Assembly (NCBI GenBank): GCA_003260025.2
Contig: QFZU02000185.1
Span: 1-57,503, forward strand
Source of the DNA: Microbispora triticiradicis
GTDB lineage: Bacteria > Actinomycetota > Actinomycetes > Streptosporangiales > Streptosporangiaceae
DNA length: 57,503 nt
Direction of reading: 5' to 3'
Positions 16,232 through 24,821 of this stretch are shown in pieces. The position numbers were made by a program, and so were the translations under genes. Position 1 is the stretch's first letter, and each line of letters opens with the position of its first letter. The notes under the pieces were generated by a model, which was given only the letters and a program-made list of their open reading frames with translations, ran no database searches and was not told the DNA's origin.

Positions 16232-16531
16232 GCGCGCGGGCCGCGCACGGTTGCCCAGCCACGCGCCTCGCGATCCCGTACGACCCGGTCGATCCGCCCC
16301 GCGGGCAGCAAGTCGGTGACGACATCTCCGGGCCCGCGGGCGGCGGCCGTGAAATTTACACCTGCAGCGGTGAATCGTCATCGGACCCCACGTCCGTCTG
16401 AGGGCCGCCGATCCCGCCTGCGCTCGCCGAGCTCCCGGGGTTTCCGAGTTCCTCCCCACGACGCCGCAGCGGCCCTGGCGGCAGGCCATCTCTTGTGATC
16501 GCCGTCTTTCCCAGTCAGGGCGGGGAATTGC

Positions 16532-16543
16532 GAAAAGTTTCGA
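16532..16543. promoter_or_regulatory. Xylanase-type operator, upstream copy
   Basis: CGAAAAGTTTCG is a CGAAA-N2-TTTCG inverted repeat, about 110 bp upstream of the -35 box of the xylanase promoter. It resembles the GAAA-N-TTTC boxes described upstream of actinomycete xylanase genes. Confidence 0.5.
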
Positions 16544-16642
16544 AAAACCTGCCGCCGGCTTAGCCGCAGGCGGAGGGCCGACTATCGCACTCCTACTTCC
16601 CCCAAGGCGCACCGGGAGCGAAACCACTGGTGGTTGGAGCTC

Positions 16643-16671
16643 TTGACGTACAACAAGCCACTTCCTATGGT
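16643..16671 (+). promoter_or_regulatory. Sigma-70-type promoter of the xylanase gene
   Basis: TTGACG (16643-16648) and TATGGT (16666-16671) are separated by exactly 17 bp, a near-consensus vegetative promoter in an otherwise GC-rich sequence. Confidence 0.7.
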
Positions 16672-16694
16672 CTGCATTACTTTCGTAACAACCT

Positions 16695-16705
16695 CGAAAC
16701 TTTCG
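16695..16705. promoter_or_regulatory. Xylanase-type operator, downstream of the promoter
   Basis: CGAAACTTTCG is a perfect CGAAA-N-TTTCG inverted repeat that lies about 17-27 bp after the expected transcription start, a position suited to a repressor. Confidence 0.65.
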
Positions 16706-16996
16706 GTCATCCTCTGTACGAAGATGGAGTCGTCGTGGTCAACCGAAACCGGCGTCCACGCGGGCCACGTCTTCTCGCAGCTCCACCTGCCGCGACGGTT
16801 CTCCCGCCGGTCGGCCGCGCCTGCTCGCCGTACCGCGCGAGCGCCGCGTGAGCGCAGTCATGTGCCCGTCGGGCGATCGTGCGCGGCTCTGTTGGAGACG
16901 AGCGTCGCCACCCGCGCACCTGCCGACACCGGTCCGGCGGGGCTGACCTGATCCACAACAGCCATCAGATCCCTGTATCCAACCCGAGGAGTTCCT

Positions 16997-18166
16997 GTGG
17001 TTCGTTCCGCACTGTCCATCGGCGTCCTGAGCGCGACGGTCCTGCTGGGCGGGGTGGCTCTCACCAGCTCGGCCTCCGCCGAACCGGGCGCCGCCGCTGC
17101 CGCACCGTCCAAGGCCGTCCGCTACCCCGCGGACTCGCTGCGCGCCCTCGGCGACCGGATCGGTCTGCGCATCGGCACCGCCGTGAACATGGACGAACTC
17201 GGCAGCAACACCGACTACACCAAGATCACGGCTGAGCAGTTCTCCAGCGTCACCCCGGAGAACGTGATGAAGTGGCAGCTGGTGGAGCCCACCCGCGGCA
17301 CCTACGACTGGGCGCCGGCCGACCGGCTGGTCGCCTTCGCGAAGACGAACAAGCAGCTGGTCCGCGGCCACACGCTGGTGTGGCACAGCCAGCTGCCCAC
17401 CTGGCTCTCCTCGGACGGCTACACCACCACGCTGTCCAACGACGAGCTGAAGGCCCTGCTCAAGAAGCACGTCCAGGACCAGGTGAAGCACTTCAAGGGC
17501 GACATCTGGCAGTGGGATGTGGTCAACGAGGCGTTCGACGACGACGGGAAGCCCCGCCAGACCGTCTGGTACAAGGCGTGGGGCGGTCTCGGCTACATCG
17601 CCGACGCCTTCCGCTGGGCGCACGAGGCCGACCCGAAGGCCCTGCTGTTCTACAACGACTACAACCTCGAGTTCACCGGGCCGAAGAGCAACGCGGTGTA
17701 CGACTTCGTCAAGACGCTGAAGGCCCAGCGTGTGCCCATCGACGGCGTCGGCTTCCAGGGCCACCTCGACACCCAGTACGGCTTCCCGGACCTGCAGAAC
17801 AACCTGCAGCGCTTCGCGGACCTCGGCCTGAAGGTGGCCGAGACCGAGGTGGACGTCCGCACGTTCACGCAGGCCGCGCCGAACGTGAACACCCCGACCG
17901 ACCCGCTGGCCCCGTACGCCCAGGAGAGCTACTGGTCCCGCGCCCTGAAGGCCTGCCTGGCGGTGCGCGAGTGCATCTCGTTCACCCCGTGGGGCTTCGG
18001 CGACACGTACTCCTGGATCCCCGGCTGGTTCGACAACCCGCAGGAGGGCGCCGCCCTGCTGTACGACGCGGACCTGAAGCCCAAGTCGCAGTACTACGTG
18101 ATCCAGCAGGACCTGGCACTGGCCGCGGGCGCGCCGCGCCGGAACGGCCCGGGCGCCGGCCACTGA
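16997..18166 (+). CDS. Secreted GH10 endo-1,4-beta-xylanase
   Basis: 389 residues. A Sec signal peptide (VLSATVLLGGVALTSS, cleavage near SASA-EP after residue 28) precedes a complete GH10 barrel. The acid/base glutamate is E178 in WDVVNEAFDD and the nucleophile E284 in ETEVDV; other conserved parts are TPENVMKW, RGHTLVWHSQLP and the closing ISFTPWGFGDTYSW. There is no carbohydrate-binding module, only a short C-terminal tail. It cleaves xylan backbones outside the cell. GTG 16997 follows CGAGGAG. Expression is probably induced through the operators upstream. Confidence 0.95.
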   Translation: MVRSALSIGVLSATVLLGGVALTSSASAEPGAAAAAPSKAVRYPADSLRALGDRIGLRIGTAVNMDELGSNTDYTKITAEQFSSVTPENVMKWQLVEPTRGTYDWAPADRLVAFAKTNKQLVRGHTLVWHSQLPTWLSSDGYTTTLSNDELKALLKKHVQDQVKHFKGDIWQWDVVNEAFDDDGKPRQTVWYKAWGGLGYIADAFRWAHEADPKALLFYNDYNLEFTGPKSNAVYDFVKTLKAQRVPIDGVGFQGHLDTQYGFPDLQNNLQRFADLGLKVAETEVDVRTFTQAAPNVNTPTDPLAPYAQESYWSRALKACLAVRECISFTPWGFGDTYSWIPGWFDNPQEGAALLYDADLKPKSQYYVIQQDLALAAGAPRRNGPGAGH

Positions 18167-18179
18167 CCGTACCGACAGG

Positions 18180-18212
18180 AATGGGGTCGCACTCCACGAG
18201 TGCGGCCCCATT
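18180..18212 (+). terminator. Terminator after the xylanase gene
   Basis: A 14-bp stem (AATGGGG-T-CGCACT, 18180-18193, with AGTGCG-G-CCCCATT, 18199-18212, one G-T pair) and a 5-nt loop start 13 nt after the stop codon. Confidence 0.8.
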
Positions 18213-18448
18213 CGCCGTACCGCGCGCTCGGCCGCCGAGCAGGACAGGCCCGGCACACAGGGTTCACTGCGCGGTGCCTGGTGAGCCGCCCCAGAGGCGA
18301 CGCGCGGGGCGGCTCCTCGCCTTCGCGCTGTCGCTCCTGCCTGCCGCCCGGTACGACTGCGGACTGGCCATGCGGGCCGAGCTCGCGCACCTGGAACAGC
18401 CCGCCGTCGCCGTCCTCGCCGCCACGACGACAGGGATGCTCACCCTGG

Positions 18449-18718
18449 TCAGCACGAGGCATGATCTCCGTCACAGCGGCGGCGCTGCCGCCGGACGATG
18501 GCAACGACGTACAGGAGCAAACCCGCCGACGTGAGGACGAAACCGGCCCAGACCGTGGACAAGGCGCCCCAGCCGGCATCCAGGGTGACCGCGCCGCCGA
18601 TCGCGCCGAGGGAGTTGGCCAGATTGAGGGCGGCCAGGTTGAGCGCGCCCATCAGGGTCGGGGCGTCGGGCGCGAAACCGGTCAGCCTGACCTGGATGGT
18701 GGGGATCGCGAGCATCAT
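18449..18718 (-). pseudogene. Truncated MFS (DHA1-type) transporter, C-terminal remnant
   Basis: The minus-strand translation contains PTIQVRLTGFAPDAPTLMGA and NLANSLGAIGGAVTLDAGWG followed by two hydrophobic helices and RRQRRR. This is the C-terminal end (last three helices) of an AraJ/CmlA-like major facilitator protein, in which Ala-Pro-Asp-Ala-Pro and Asn-Leu-x-Asn-x-Leu-Gly are conserved. The first ~300 residues are missing: beyond 18720 the similarity stops, and the NACHT-type gene ends at 18790. No start with a ribosome site is present, so I read it as a gene broken by the neighbouring insertion. Confidence 0.7.
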
Positions 18719-18789
18719 CGTCGCGCACTCGGGCCGCCGTCGGTGACCACAGACCATGACAACGTGGTCGCGGTATGGGTATCGGACGG

Positions 18790-21700
18790 TCAGTCCACCT
18801 CGCGAAACTCGGCCAATCGCCTCAGCGCTCCCCTGTCTCCCTCGTCCGCCAAACGCTGCAGCACCGCGACAGCCTCGTCCACGTCACCCGTTTCCCACAG
18901 AAGCTCGGCCAGTTCGTAGGCGGCGTCGTCGTGATGGGCGCCCGCTCGTCGACGAAGCTCATCCACATCACCGAGCTCGCGTAGCCACCGGGCGACCTGC
19001 CTGCCGGCGTAGCCATAGCCGTTGTCCCAGTACTCAGCCGAGGCCACACCACGCAGAACCTCGATCGCGTCTCGGTGCTCCCCGCGTTCCCACAGCAGGG
19101 TGGCGAGTTCCCACTTGGCATCCCAGTTCTCGTAGGGGGTGGTGCTGGAGGCCACCCAGCTCTTCAGGGCTTCGAGATCTCCCTGCTCGCGTAGCCATAG
19201 GGCGTATTCGCGCTCCGCCGAGCTGTCGCCCGCCGCGCTGCGGCGGCGCAGTTCCTCAATGTGTCCTTGCTCTCTCAGCAGCACGACCAGCGCGTTCTTG
19301 GCGTGCCCCAGCCCTTCCTCGGCGTGGCGCCGCAGCGTCTCAAGGTCGCCGCGCTCCCGCAGCACGTTCATGTACCGGCGCACATACCAGTCGGCATCGA
19401 GGTGGCGGCCGAACATCGCGAGTGCCAGGTCCAGGTCCCCCTGCTCGCGGGAGAGGTCGACGAGGACTTCGGCGATCGCTGGATTCTCCGACGCCCGGCG
19501 CCGCACCTCCGCCTTCTCGCCGCGTTCCCACAGCCATCTGGCCAGTTCCTCCTCGGCCACCCCACCGCGACCGGCATCGGCCATGCGCCGCAGCTCCTCG
19601 ATGCTCCCGCTGTCACGGAGCATGTGCACCAGCAGTTCGCGGGACTCGACATCGGTCTGGGCGTGCTCGCGCAGCAGGGCGAGCGCGCCGTCGATGTCGC
19701 CCTGCCTGCGCAGGAGACCGGCGAGGGCCACCACGGCATCCGGGGCCCCTTCGTCCAGCCGGCGCCGGGCCAAGGCGATGGCCTGGCCGGGGTCGAGCCG
19801 CTCCAGGAGGGTCAGTAACTGCTGCTCCACCGGCTCCCCGCGCTCCGCCAGCGTGCGTAACCAGCGCAACCGCACCTTCGCGTGGAGATCATCCTGGATC
19901 CTGGCGTGGCGGAACTGCCACAGCGGACCGTTCTTCCGCAGGATCGCACGGTCGTAAGCGTCTTCGAGGAACCGTGACAGCCGCCACGGCAGCTGCCGGA
20001 GCACCGCGAGCCGCCAGTGTGCCAGCCGGAAGGTGAGTAGAGCGTGCCCGCCCGAGCCGAGAGCGGCTCCGGCGGCGAAGGTGACCGTGCCTGCGGCCAC
20101 GATCGGGACTGGGTTCGCCGACGGGGCGAACAGGGTGGCGGTCACCGCGAACGAGCCCATGGCCAGGAACCCGTAGCCCAGCGCGTTGGCCAGGACGGAC
20201 CTGCGCACTTCTGTCCGCGAGACACCGGCGTCCGGCGGGGCGTGCCGGAGCGTACCGGTGACGAGATCTATCGCCACCCTGGTCGTTGCACAGAGCAGCC
20301 CGCCTGCCGGCCCCAGCCACCCCGCCTGAGACGCCAGACCGGCGGCGATGCCGTACAGCACGCCGAAGGCCAGGTGCTTGAGCCACCGGGGCAGGGGCGC
20401 CGCACCGGGGAAGAAGCGCTCCTCCGGTAGTCGCACCGGATCGATCGCGCGGGGCCAGAGGGACCTGAACCAGCTCCGACCCACCGGCCAGGCCAGCAGC
20501 AGGCAGGCCCAGAAGGTGCCGGAGCCACCTCCCGGGCCGAGCGTTAGCGCCGCCGTACTGGTAGCTGCCGCCACACCGCCCACGAACAGACCAACTGCCC
20601 ATAACCTCATCGACCGGATCGGGTGCAGATCGAAAAGTGTCATCGACAGTCGCCACCAGCGCATGTCGCGGGCGCCGTCCTGGTGGAGCTGGAAGGCGAG
20701 GCATCTGAGCCAGCGGAGCGCGGCTTCGGCGCGGTAAGCACGCGGCAGGTCCTGGCCGGCTATCAGGACAGGATCCTCGGCATCGTAGGCCGCCAGCAGA
20801 TACCGCTCGGTAAGCCAGTAGGACACGGCGCCAGGGGTCGGTAGGCGCAGGAGATCCGCGGGATCGGCATACGAGCTCCGGCCGACCACGCGCGTCACCG
20901 CCAGCATCAGCGGTGTGCGCAGGGTCCGGCCGAGTGGACCGGACGGCGCTCGCGTGAGTTCGGTGAGGACGGGTTCCCACCGCGCCGGGTCCAGGACCGA
21001 CCGGGTCAGGAAGCGCACGGCCTCGGTGACGTCCACGGCCTGCAGCTCGATCATGGCGGCGTGAGGCAGCATGGTCAGGTTCTTGTCGTAGTCCCTGCTG
21101 CGGCAGGTCACCACCAGGGGACGGCCCCCCGCCGAGGTGGCGAACTCCTCCAGCCGGGCCACAGCACGCCGGCGGAGTGCGACCGGTAGCTCGTCCAGTC
21201 CGTCGAGGACGGGGAACACCCAGTGGGAGATCGGCTTGCCGGGTCTGAGGCGCGGTTCATTCACCAACTGGTCGATGTGCGGAAGTGACGGGTGGTCCTC
21301 GGCGAGCCGCCGGGCGATGTACGCAGTGAGGGACTGAGCACGTGGATCCCAGGAGGAGGCGGACACCAGGACTGGTAACGGCTCTCCGGCGCGGGGTTCC
21401 ACGAGTAGCTGTCGGCACAACAGCAAGGCCAGCACGCTCTTGCCCGCGCCAGGCTCGCCGACCACGACGAGCTGGCTTCGCGACAGCTCCAGGCGCCACA
21501 CCTGAGCGATCTGGTGGACGTCGCTCTCCGCTCCTCCGGGTGTCGCGAAGCGCAGTGTCAGAGGAACGGAACGGCTGACGCCATAGCGGCGCTCCTGCTC
21601 TCCGTACGCCACCACCAGCCGCTTGGCCAGGCTGAGGGCCGCTTCTCGCAACGCCTTGTCATCGCCGCGTGGTGCTCGATGGCGCCGCCATTCCACCAAC

Positions 21701-21870
21701 CCGGAAACGGCCAGCACCACGATGGCGAGCGGCCACACCACAAACGGCCACCACCTCCAGGGCACCTCCACGGTGTCGGTGGCGAGGTTCAGCATCACCG
21801 CCAACAGGGCGGCCAAGAGCATGACGACGACGGGCGACGGCTGCCAACCGCCCTGACCTCGACGACTCAT
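18790..21870 (-). CDS. Membrane-embedded NACHT-type NTPase with TPR-like repeats
   Basis: 1026 residues. Two N-terminal membrane helices (~14-30 and 40-58) are followed by an NTPase: Walker A GEPGAGKS (138-145), Walker B VLDGLDELP (~221-229) and a sensor-like VVTCRSRDYD, the order and motifs of NACHT/STAND ATPases. Residues ~420-610 hold a second block of about six hydrophobic segments (MRLWAVGLFVGGVAAATST, LLLAWPVGRSW and others). Residues ~690-1026 are about ten TPR/SEL1-like helical repeats of 30-36 residues (LLRRQGDIDGALALL, LARWLWERGEKAEV, LAELLWETGDVDEAVAVL). ATG 21870 follows GGAGGAG. It may be a sensor for defence or signalling; no nuclease or other effector domain is seen. It lies behind tRNA-Ser and next to a broken MFS gene. 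Confidence 0.8.
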   Translation of the reverse strand: MSRRGQGGWQPSPVVVMLLAALLAVMLNLATDTVEVPWRWWPFVVWPLAIVVLAVSGLVEWRRHRAPRGDDKALREAALSLAKRLVVAYGEQERRYGVSRSVPLTLRFATPGGAESDVHQIAQVWRLELSRSQLVVVGEPGAGKSVLALLLCRQLLVEPRAGEPLPVLVSASSWDPRAQSLTAYIARRLAEDHPSLPHIDQLVNEPRLRPGKPISHWVFPVLDGLDELPVALRRRAVARLEEFATSAGGRPLVVTCRSRDYDKNLTMLPHAAMIELQAVDVTEAVRFLTRSVLDPARWEPVLTELTRAPSGPLGRTLRTPLMLAVTRVVGRSSYADPADLLRLPTPGAVSYWLTERYLLAAYDAEDPVLIAGQDLPRAYRAEAALRWLRCLAFQLHQDGARDMRWWRLSMTLFDLHPIRSMRLWAVGLFVGGVAAATSTAALTLGPGGGSGTFWACLLLAWPVGRSWFRSLWPRAIDPVRLPEERFFPGAAPLPRWLKHLAFGVLYGIAAGLASQAGWLGPAGGLLCATTRVAIDLVTGTLRHAPPDAGVSRTEVRRSVLANALGYGFLAMGSFAVTATLFAPSANPVPIVAAGTVTFAAGAALGSGGHALLTFRLAHWRLAVLRQLPWRLSRFLEDAYDRAILRKNGPLWQFRHARIQDDLHAKVRLRWLRTLAERGEPVEQQLLTLLERLDPGQAIALARRRLDEGAPDAVVALAGLLRRQGDIDGALALLREHAQTDVESRELLVHMLRDSGSIEELRRMADAGRGGVAEEELARWLWERGEKAEVRRRASENPAIAEVLVDLSREQGDLDLALAMFGRHLDADWYVRRYMNVLRERGDLETLRRHAEEGLGHAKNALVVLLREQGHIEELRRRSAAGDSSAEREYALWLREQGDLEALKSWVASSTTPYENWDAKWELATLLWERGEHRDAIEVLRGVASAEYWDNGYGYAGRQVARWLRELGDVDELRRRAGAHHDDAAYELAELLWETGDVDEAVAVLQRLADEGDRGALRRLAEFREVD

Positions 21871-21929
21871 CGTCCGCTCCTCCAGCGCGCCGCCTGGTGG
21901 CGTACAGCTGCACACGGCCGGAATTAGCG

Positions 21930-21969
21930 ACGGCGTCCGAACCGGGCGAAACCGCTGGTCAGACGCCGT
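21930..21969. terminator. Possible hairpin between tRNA-Ser and the NACHT gene
   Basis: ACGGCGTC (21930-21937) pairs with GACGCCGT (21962-21969); on the plus strand TTTT follows. On the minus strand, the direction of the tRNA, no U-run is present, so termination there is doubtful. Confidence 0.35.
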
Positions 21970-21983
21970 TTTGGCTGGTTGAG

Positions 21984-22072
21984 CGGAGAGCGTGGGATTC
22001 GAACCCACGAGACCGGTCACCCGGCCTAGCGGTTTTCAAGACCGCCGCCATCGTCCACTAGGCGAGCTCTCC
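21984..22072 (-). tRNA. tRNA-Ser (anticodon UGA)
   Basis: An 89-nt cloverleaf read on the minus strand: acceptor GGAGAGC/GCTCTCC with discriminator G, anticodon stem GCGGT/ACCGC around loop CTTGAAA (anticodon TGA), the long variable arm typical of serine tRNAs, and T-arm GTGGG-TTCGAAT-CCCAC. CCA is not encoded. Its 3' end faces the NACHT-type gene. Confidence 0.95.
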
Positions 22073-22165
22073 CTGGCGGCGCCTCGTTCGAGGCGCCACG
22101 CCGCAGACTAGTCTCTCACCGCCCCGGACGTGACCGCGACCGGTGAAAAAGATCAGTCGATGGTG

Positions 22166-24706
22166 CTACAGGTGATCCGGGATCTCGGAGAACTTGCGCT
22201 CCGCCAGTGCCTGCGGGCCGGCGAAGCCGTCGCCGACGGAGGCGGCCAGGCGGAGGTAGGCGTCCCGGGTGGCCTGCTGGAGCCGGTCCAGGTCGATCTC
22301 CGCTCCCTCCTCCAGGTGCGGGTCGTACGGCACGCGGACGACCGTACGGCAGCGGGCGGCGAAGTGGGCCTCCAGCTTGTCGAGATCGACCGTCGACTTC
22401 GACCGCGGCCGTACGCTGCAGAGCACCACGGTGGCGGACCGGACGAGGTCGCCGTAGTGATGCGCCTCCAGCCAGTCCAGCGTGGCCGAGGCCGCGCGGG
22501 CGCCGTCCACCGAGGGTGAGCTGACCAGCACGATCTGGTCGGCCATGCCCAGCACGCCCGACATGGCCGAGTGCAGGAGCCCCGTGCCGCAGTCGGTGAT
22601 GCAGATGGAGTAGAAGTTCTCCAGCACCTGCGCCACCGAGTGGTAGTCCTTGGCGCTGAAGGCCTCCGACACCGACGGGTCGCGGTCGGACGCCAGGATC
22701 TCCAGCCGCGAGGGCGTCTGCGAGGTGAAGGCCCGGATGTCCACATATCGATTGATCTGGGCGCGTTCGTTCAGCAGGTCGCGTACGGTCGCCGACGTCT
22801 CCAGCTCCACCTTGTCGGAAAGCGTTCCACGGTCCGGGTTGGCGTCGACGGCGATGACGCGGTCACCGCGCACCTGCGCGAGCGTGGCGCCCAGGCCGAC
22901 GGTCGTCGTGGTCTTGCCCACCCCGCCCTTGAGGCTGAGCACCGCGACCCGGTGATGCCCCGTGGCGACCGGCGTACGGGCGCGCTGGACGAGCTCGCGG
23001 CGGCGCCGCACCTCCGGGGCCTCGCCCGGCTTGATCAGCCCGGCGGAGGCCTTGTAGACCAACCGCCGCCAGCCCGTCGCGGGAGCGTTCCTGCGGCCGC
23101 GCAGAAGGACGACCGGGTCGAGACTGTCGGCGTTCGGCTTGGACCCCGCCGTCTTGGACCCCGCCGTCTTGGGACCTGTGGCGCGCGCCGGTGAGTTGAA
23201 CGCGGAGACGGGCGGAGCGGGCCGCCGCGGCGACTGGTACGCCTCCCGCTCCGCGAAGGCGTCCCGCTCCGGGACAGCCGGAGCATCCGGGATGACCGGA
23301 GCGGCCTCGGCGGTGGAGCGAGGCGGGACGGCGGAACGAGCGGGGGCGGTGGGGTAGGCGGAGGCGGCGGGGCGTTCCGGCGCCGGTTCGGGAGCCACAA
23401 CGGGCTCCGGCGCCGCGGCCTGCTCGGGCGCGAGGGCCGCCGCCGGGCCCGGCTCGTACGGCTTGCGCTCCTCGGCCGCCAGGTCGTCCCGTAGCGAGCC
23501 GGTGAAGCGGTCATCCGTACGCTCCGACCGCAGAGAGCCGGTGAAGCGGTCATCCGTACGCTCCGACCGCAGAGAGCCGGTGAAGCGGTCATCCGTTCGC
23601 TCGGACCGTAGCGAGCCGGTGAAGCGATCGTCGGTGTGCTCGGACCGCAGGGAGCCGGTGAAGCGATCGTCCGTACGCTCGGACCGCGGGGGCGCGAACG
23701 ACGACGAGGCCTCCGAAGGGGCCGGAGGCTCCTCCGGCTCGGCATCGGTGGCGTCCTCCTGCCTGACGGCCTCGACCGGCACCGCCGGCTCCAGCCAGCC
23801 CCGCAGCGGCTCCTTCGACGTGGACGGCGAGTCCGGCGTGTGACGCTTGCGCGTCTCGGTGTCCGAGAATGCCCCGATGTTGTAGGAGTCGGTGTCCACG
23901 GGCGACGAGAACGCGCCACGCCCGAAGGCCCCTCCAGACGGGGTGGAGTGGTCGTCGCCGTCCTCCTCCTCGTCCCGGCTCGCGGCCGGAGACTCCGGCG
24001 CCGGCGCGTCCACCGCATCGCCGAGCTGCGGAGCGCTGACGGGCCCGGTCGACGTCCCCAGCGGCGTGCCGAAGGACGCGGTCGGCGTCCCGAAGGAACT
24101 GTACGATTCCCCGCTCTCCGTCTCCGTACTTCTGAACGAGGAGAACCGCACGGGCCCTGTGGAGGACTCCACCGACGGGCCCTCTTCCCGCTCCTCAGTC
24201 ACGGCTGAGGGTTCATCGGAGCGTTCCGGCGGCGTGACGAAGGCCGTTTCGCCATATCCGGTGTCGTTCCCGTATCCCGAGTCGGTTCCATATCCCGAAT
24301 CGGTGCCGTATCCGTAGTCGTACGCCGAGGTCGCGGCATTGTCGCCGCCCTGATCACCCGAGCCGTACGCGGCGGAACCGCCGAAACCGGACTCGCGGAT
24401 CGGGCCGGTGGACGACGCCTCCCGGGCCTCGGCGTCCTCCTGGACCGGTGCGCCGTACGCGGACTCGGTCGTGGCGCGGAACAGCCCGCCGGACGCGGGC
24501 TCGGCCGGGACGAGGCTCCAGGGGTCGGCGGGGTACGGCGAGGCGGGCTCGGGCTCGGCGGCGGGCGAGGGTGGTGGAGAGGCGAGGGTCGCGGACGTGA
24601 CCGCGCTCACCGCTATCTCGACCTCGTCGGGCATCTCCTTGATCGCGTCCAGCCACGCGAGCTGGTCCTCCAGAGAATGGGGATCCTCACGATCATGTCT
24701 CGCCAC
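22166..24706 (-). CDS. ParA/MinD-like ATPase with long repetitive N-terminus
   Basis: 846 residues. The C-terminal ~260 residues are a SIMIBI-class ATPase: deviant Walker A KGGVGKTTT (593-601), DANPDRGTLSD (A' region) and ITDCGTGLLHSAMSGVLGM (switch region), as in CpaE/EspI-type proteins linked to type VII secretion or polar protein positioning. The first ~570 residues are low-complexity and acidic, with Tyr-Gly repeats (YGYGTDSGYGTDSGYGND) and a 13-residue unit repeated five times (residues 341-405). This part is probably disordered and may be phosphorylated. GTG 24706 follows GAGGGGGT. It diverges from the quinone oxidoreductase gene. The partner complex is not visible here. Confidence 0.85.
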   Translation of the reverse strand: MARHDREDPHSLEDQLAWLDAIKEMPDEVEIAVSAVTSATLASPPPSPAAEPEPASPYPADPWSLVPAEPASGGLFRATTESAYGAPVQEDAEAREASSTGPIRESGFGGSAAYGSGDQGGDNAATSAYDYGYGTDSGYGTDSGYGNDTGYGETAFVTPPERSDEPSAVTEEREEGPSVESSTGPVRFSSFRSTETESGESYSSFGTPTASFGTPLGTSTGPVSAPQLGDAVDAPAPESPAASRDEEEDGDDHSTPSGGAFGRGAFSSPVDTDSYNIGAFSDTETRKRHTPDSPSTSKEPLRGWLEPAVPVEAVRQEDATDAEPEEPPAPSEASSSFAPPRSERTDDRFTGSLRSEHTDDRFTGSLRSERTDDRFTGSLRSERTDDRFTGSLRSERTDDRFTGSLRDDLAAEERKPYEPGPAAALAPEQAAAPEPVVAPEPAPERPAASAYPTAPARSAVPPRSTAEAAPVIPDAPAVPERDAFAEREAYQSPRRPAPPVSAFNSPARATGPKTAGSKTAGSKPNADSLDPVVLLRGRRNAPATGWRRLVYKASAGLIKPGEAPEVRRRRELVQRARTPVATGHHRVAVLSLKGGVGKTTTTVGLGATLAQVRGDRVIAVDANPDRGTLSDKVELETSATVRDLLNERAQINRYVDIRAFTSQTPSRLEILASDRDPSVSEAFSAKDYHSVAQVLENFYSICITDCGTGLLHSAMSGVLGMADQIVLVSSPSVDGARAASATLDWLEAHHYGDLVRSATVVLCSVRPRSKSTVDLDKLEAHFAARCRTVVRVPYDPHLEEGAEIDLDRLQQATRDAYLRLAASVGDGFAGPQALAERKFSEIPDHL
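23492..23686 (-). repeat. Five tandem 39-bp repeats inside the ParA-like gene
   Basis: The unit encodes RSERTDDRFTGSL (13 residues) five times in a row, one copy with His in place of the second Arg. Third-codon differences between copies show it is not a very recent expansion, and the protein sequence is kept almost constant. Confidence 0.9.
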
Positions 24707-24821
24707 CGAGTACCCCCTCGGGATGGGCTTATGGGGTAGCAATCACATTGAAGATTAGCGCCACGTAATCCGGTGAATGCGGGCAACCGCCCTAGTTCTC
24801 CGTCACGCTACTTTAGGTCAC

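Larger units (their letters stand above)
16232..16996. other. 765-bp gene-free region with the xylanase promoter and operators
   Basis: No convincing gene. The left ~290 bp show no recognisable feature. The right half holds operator CGAAAAGTTTCG at 16532, a promoter at 16643-16671, operator CGAAACTTTCG at 16695 and an mRNA leader of about 320 nt before the xylanase start. Confidence 0.6.

Noticed and set aside
15719..16627. 302-residue minus-strand open frame
   Set aside because: Antisense of the lamin-tail gene, which has a signal peptide and domain; the rest covers the xylanase regulatory region.
16739..18256. 505-residue minus-strand open frame
   Set aside because: Antisense of the GH10 xylanase, which has all catalytic motifs.
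18719..18789. att-like duplicate of the tRNA-Ser 3' end at the far edge of the NACHT gene
   Set aside because: I compared the last 25 nt of the tRNA with the sequence around the MFS remnant and saw no match.
21871..22020. N-terminal extension of the NACHT-type protein by 50 residues
   Set aside because: The extension would run into the tRNA-Ser gene and begins with a tRNA-derived translation (TGLVGSNPTLSA). ATG 21870 has a perfect ribosome site.
23492..23686. CRISPR-like array
   Set aside because: The repeats are directly adjacent without spacers, in frame, and encode a constant peptide.
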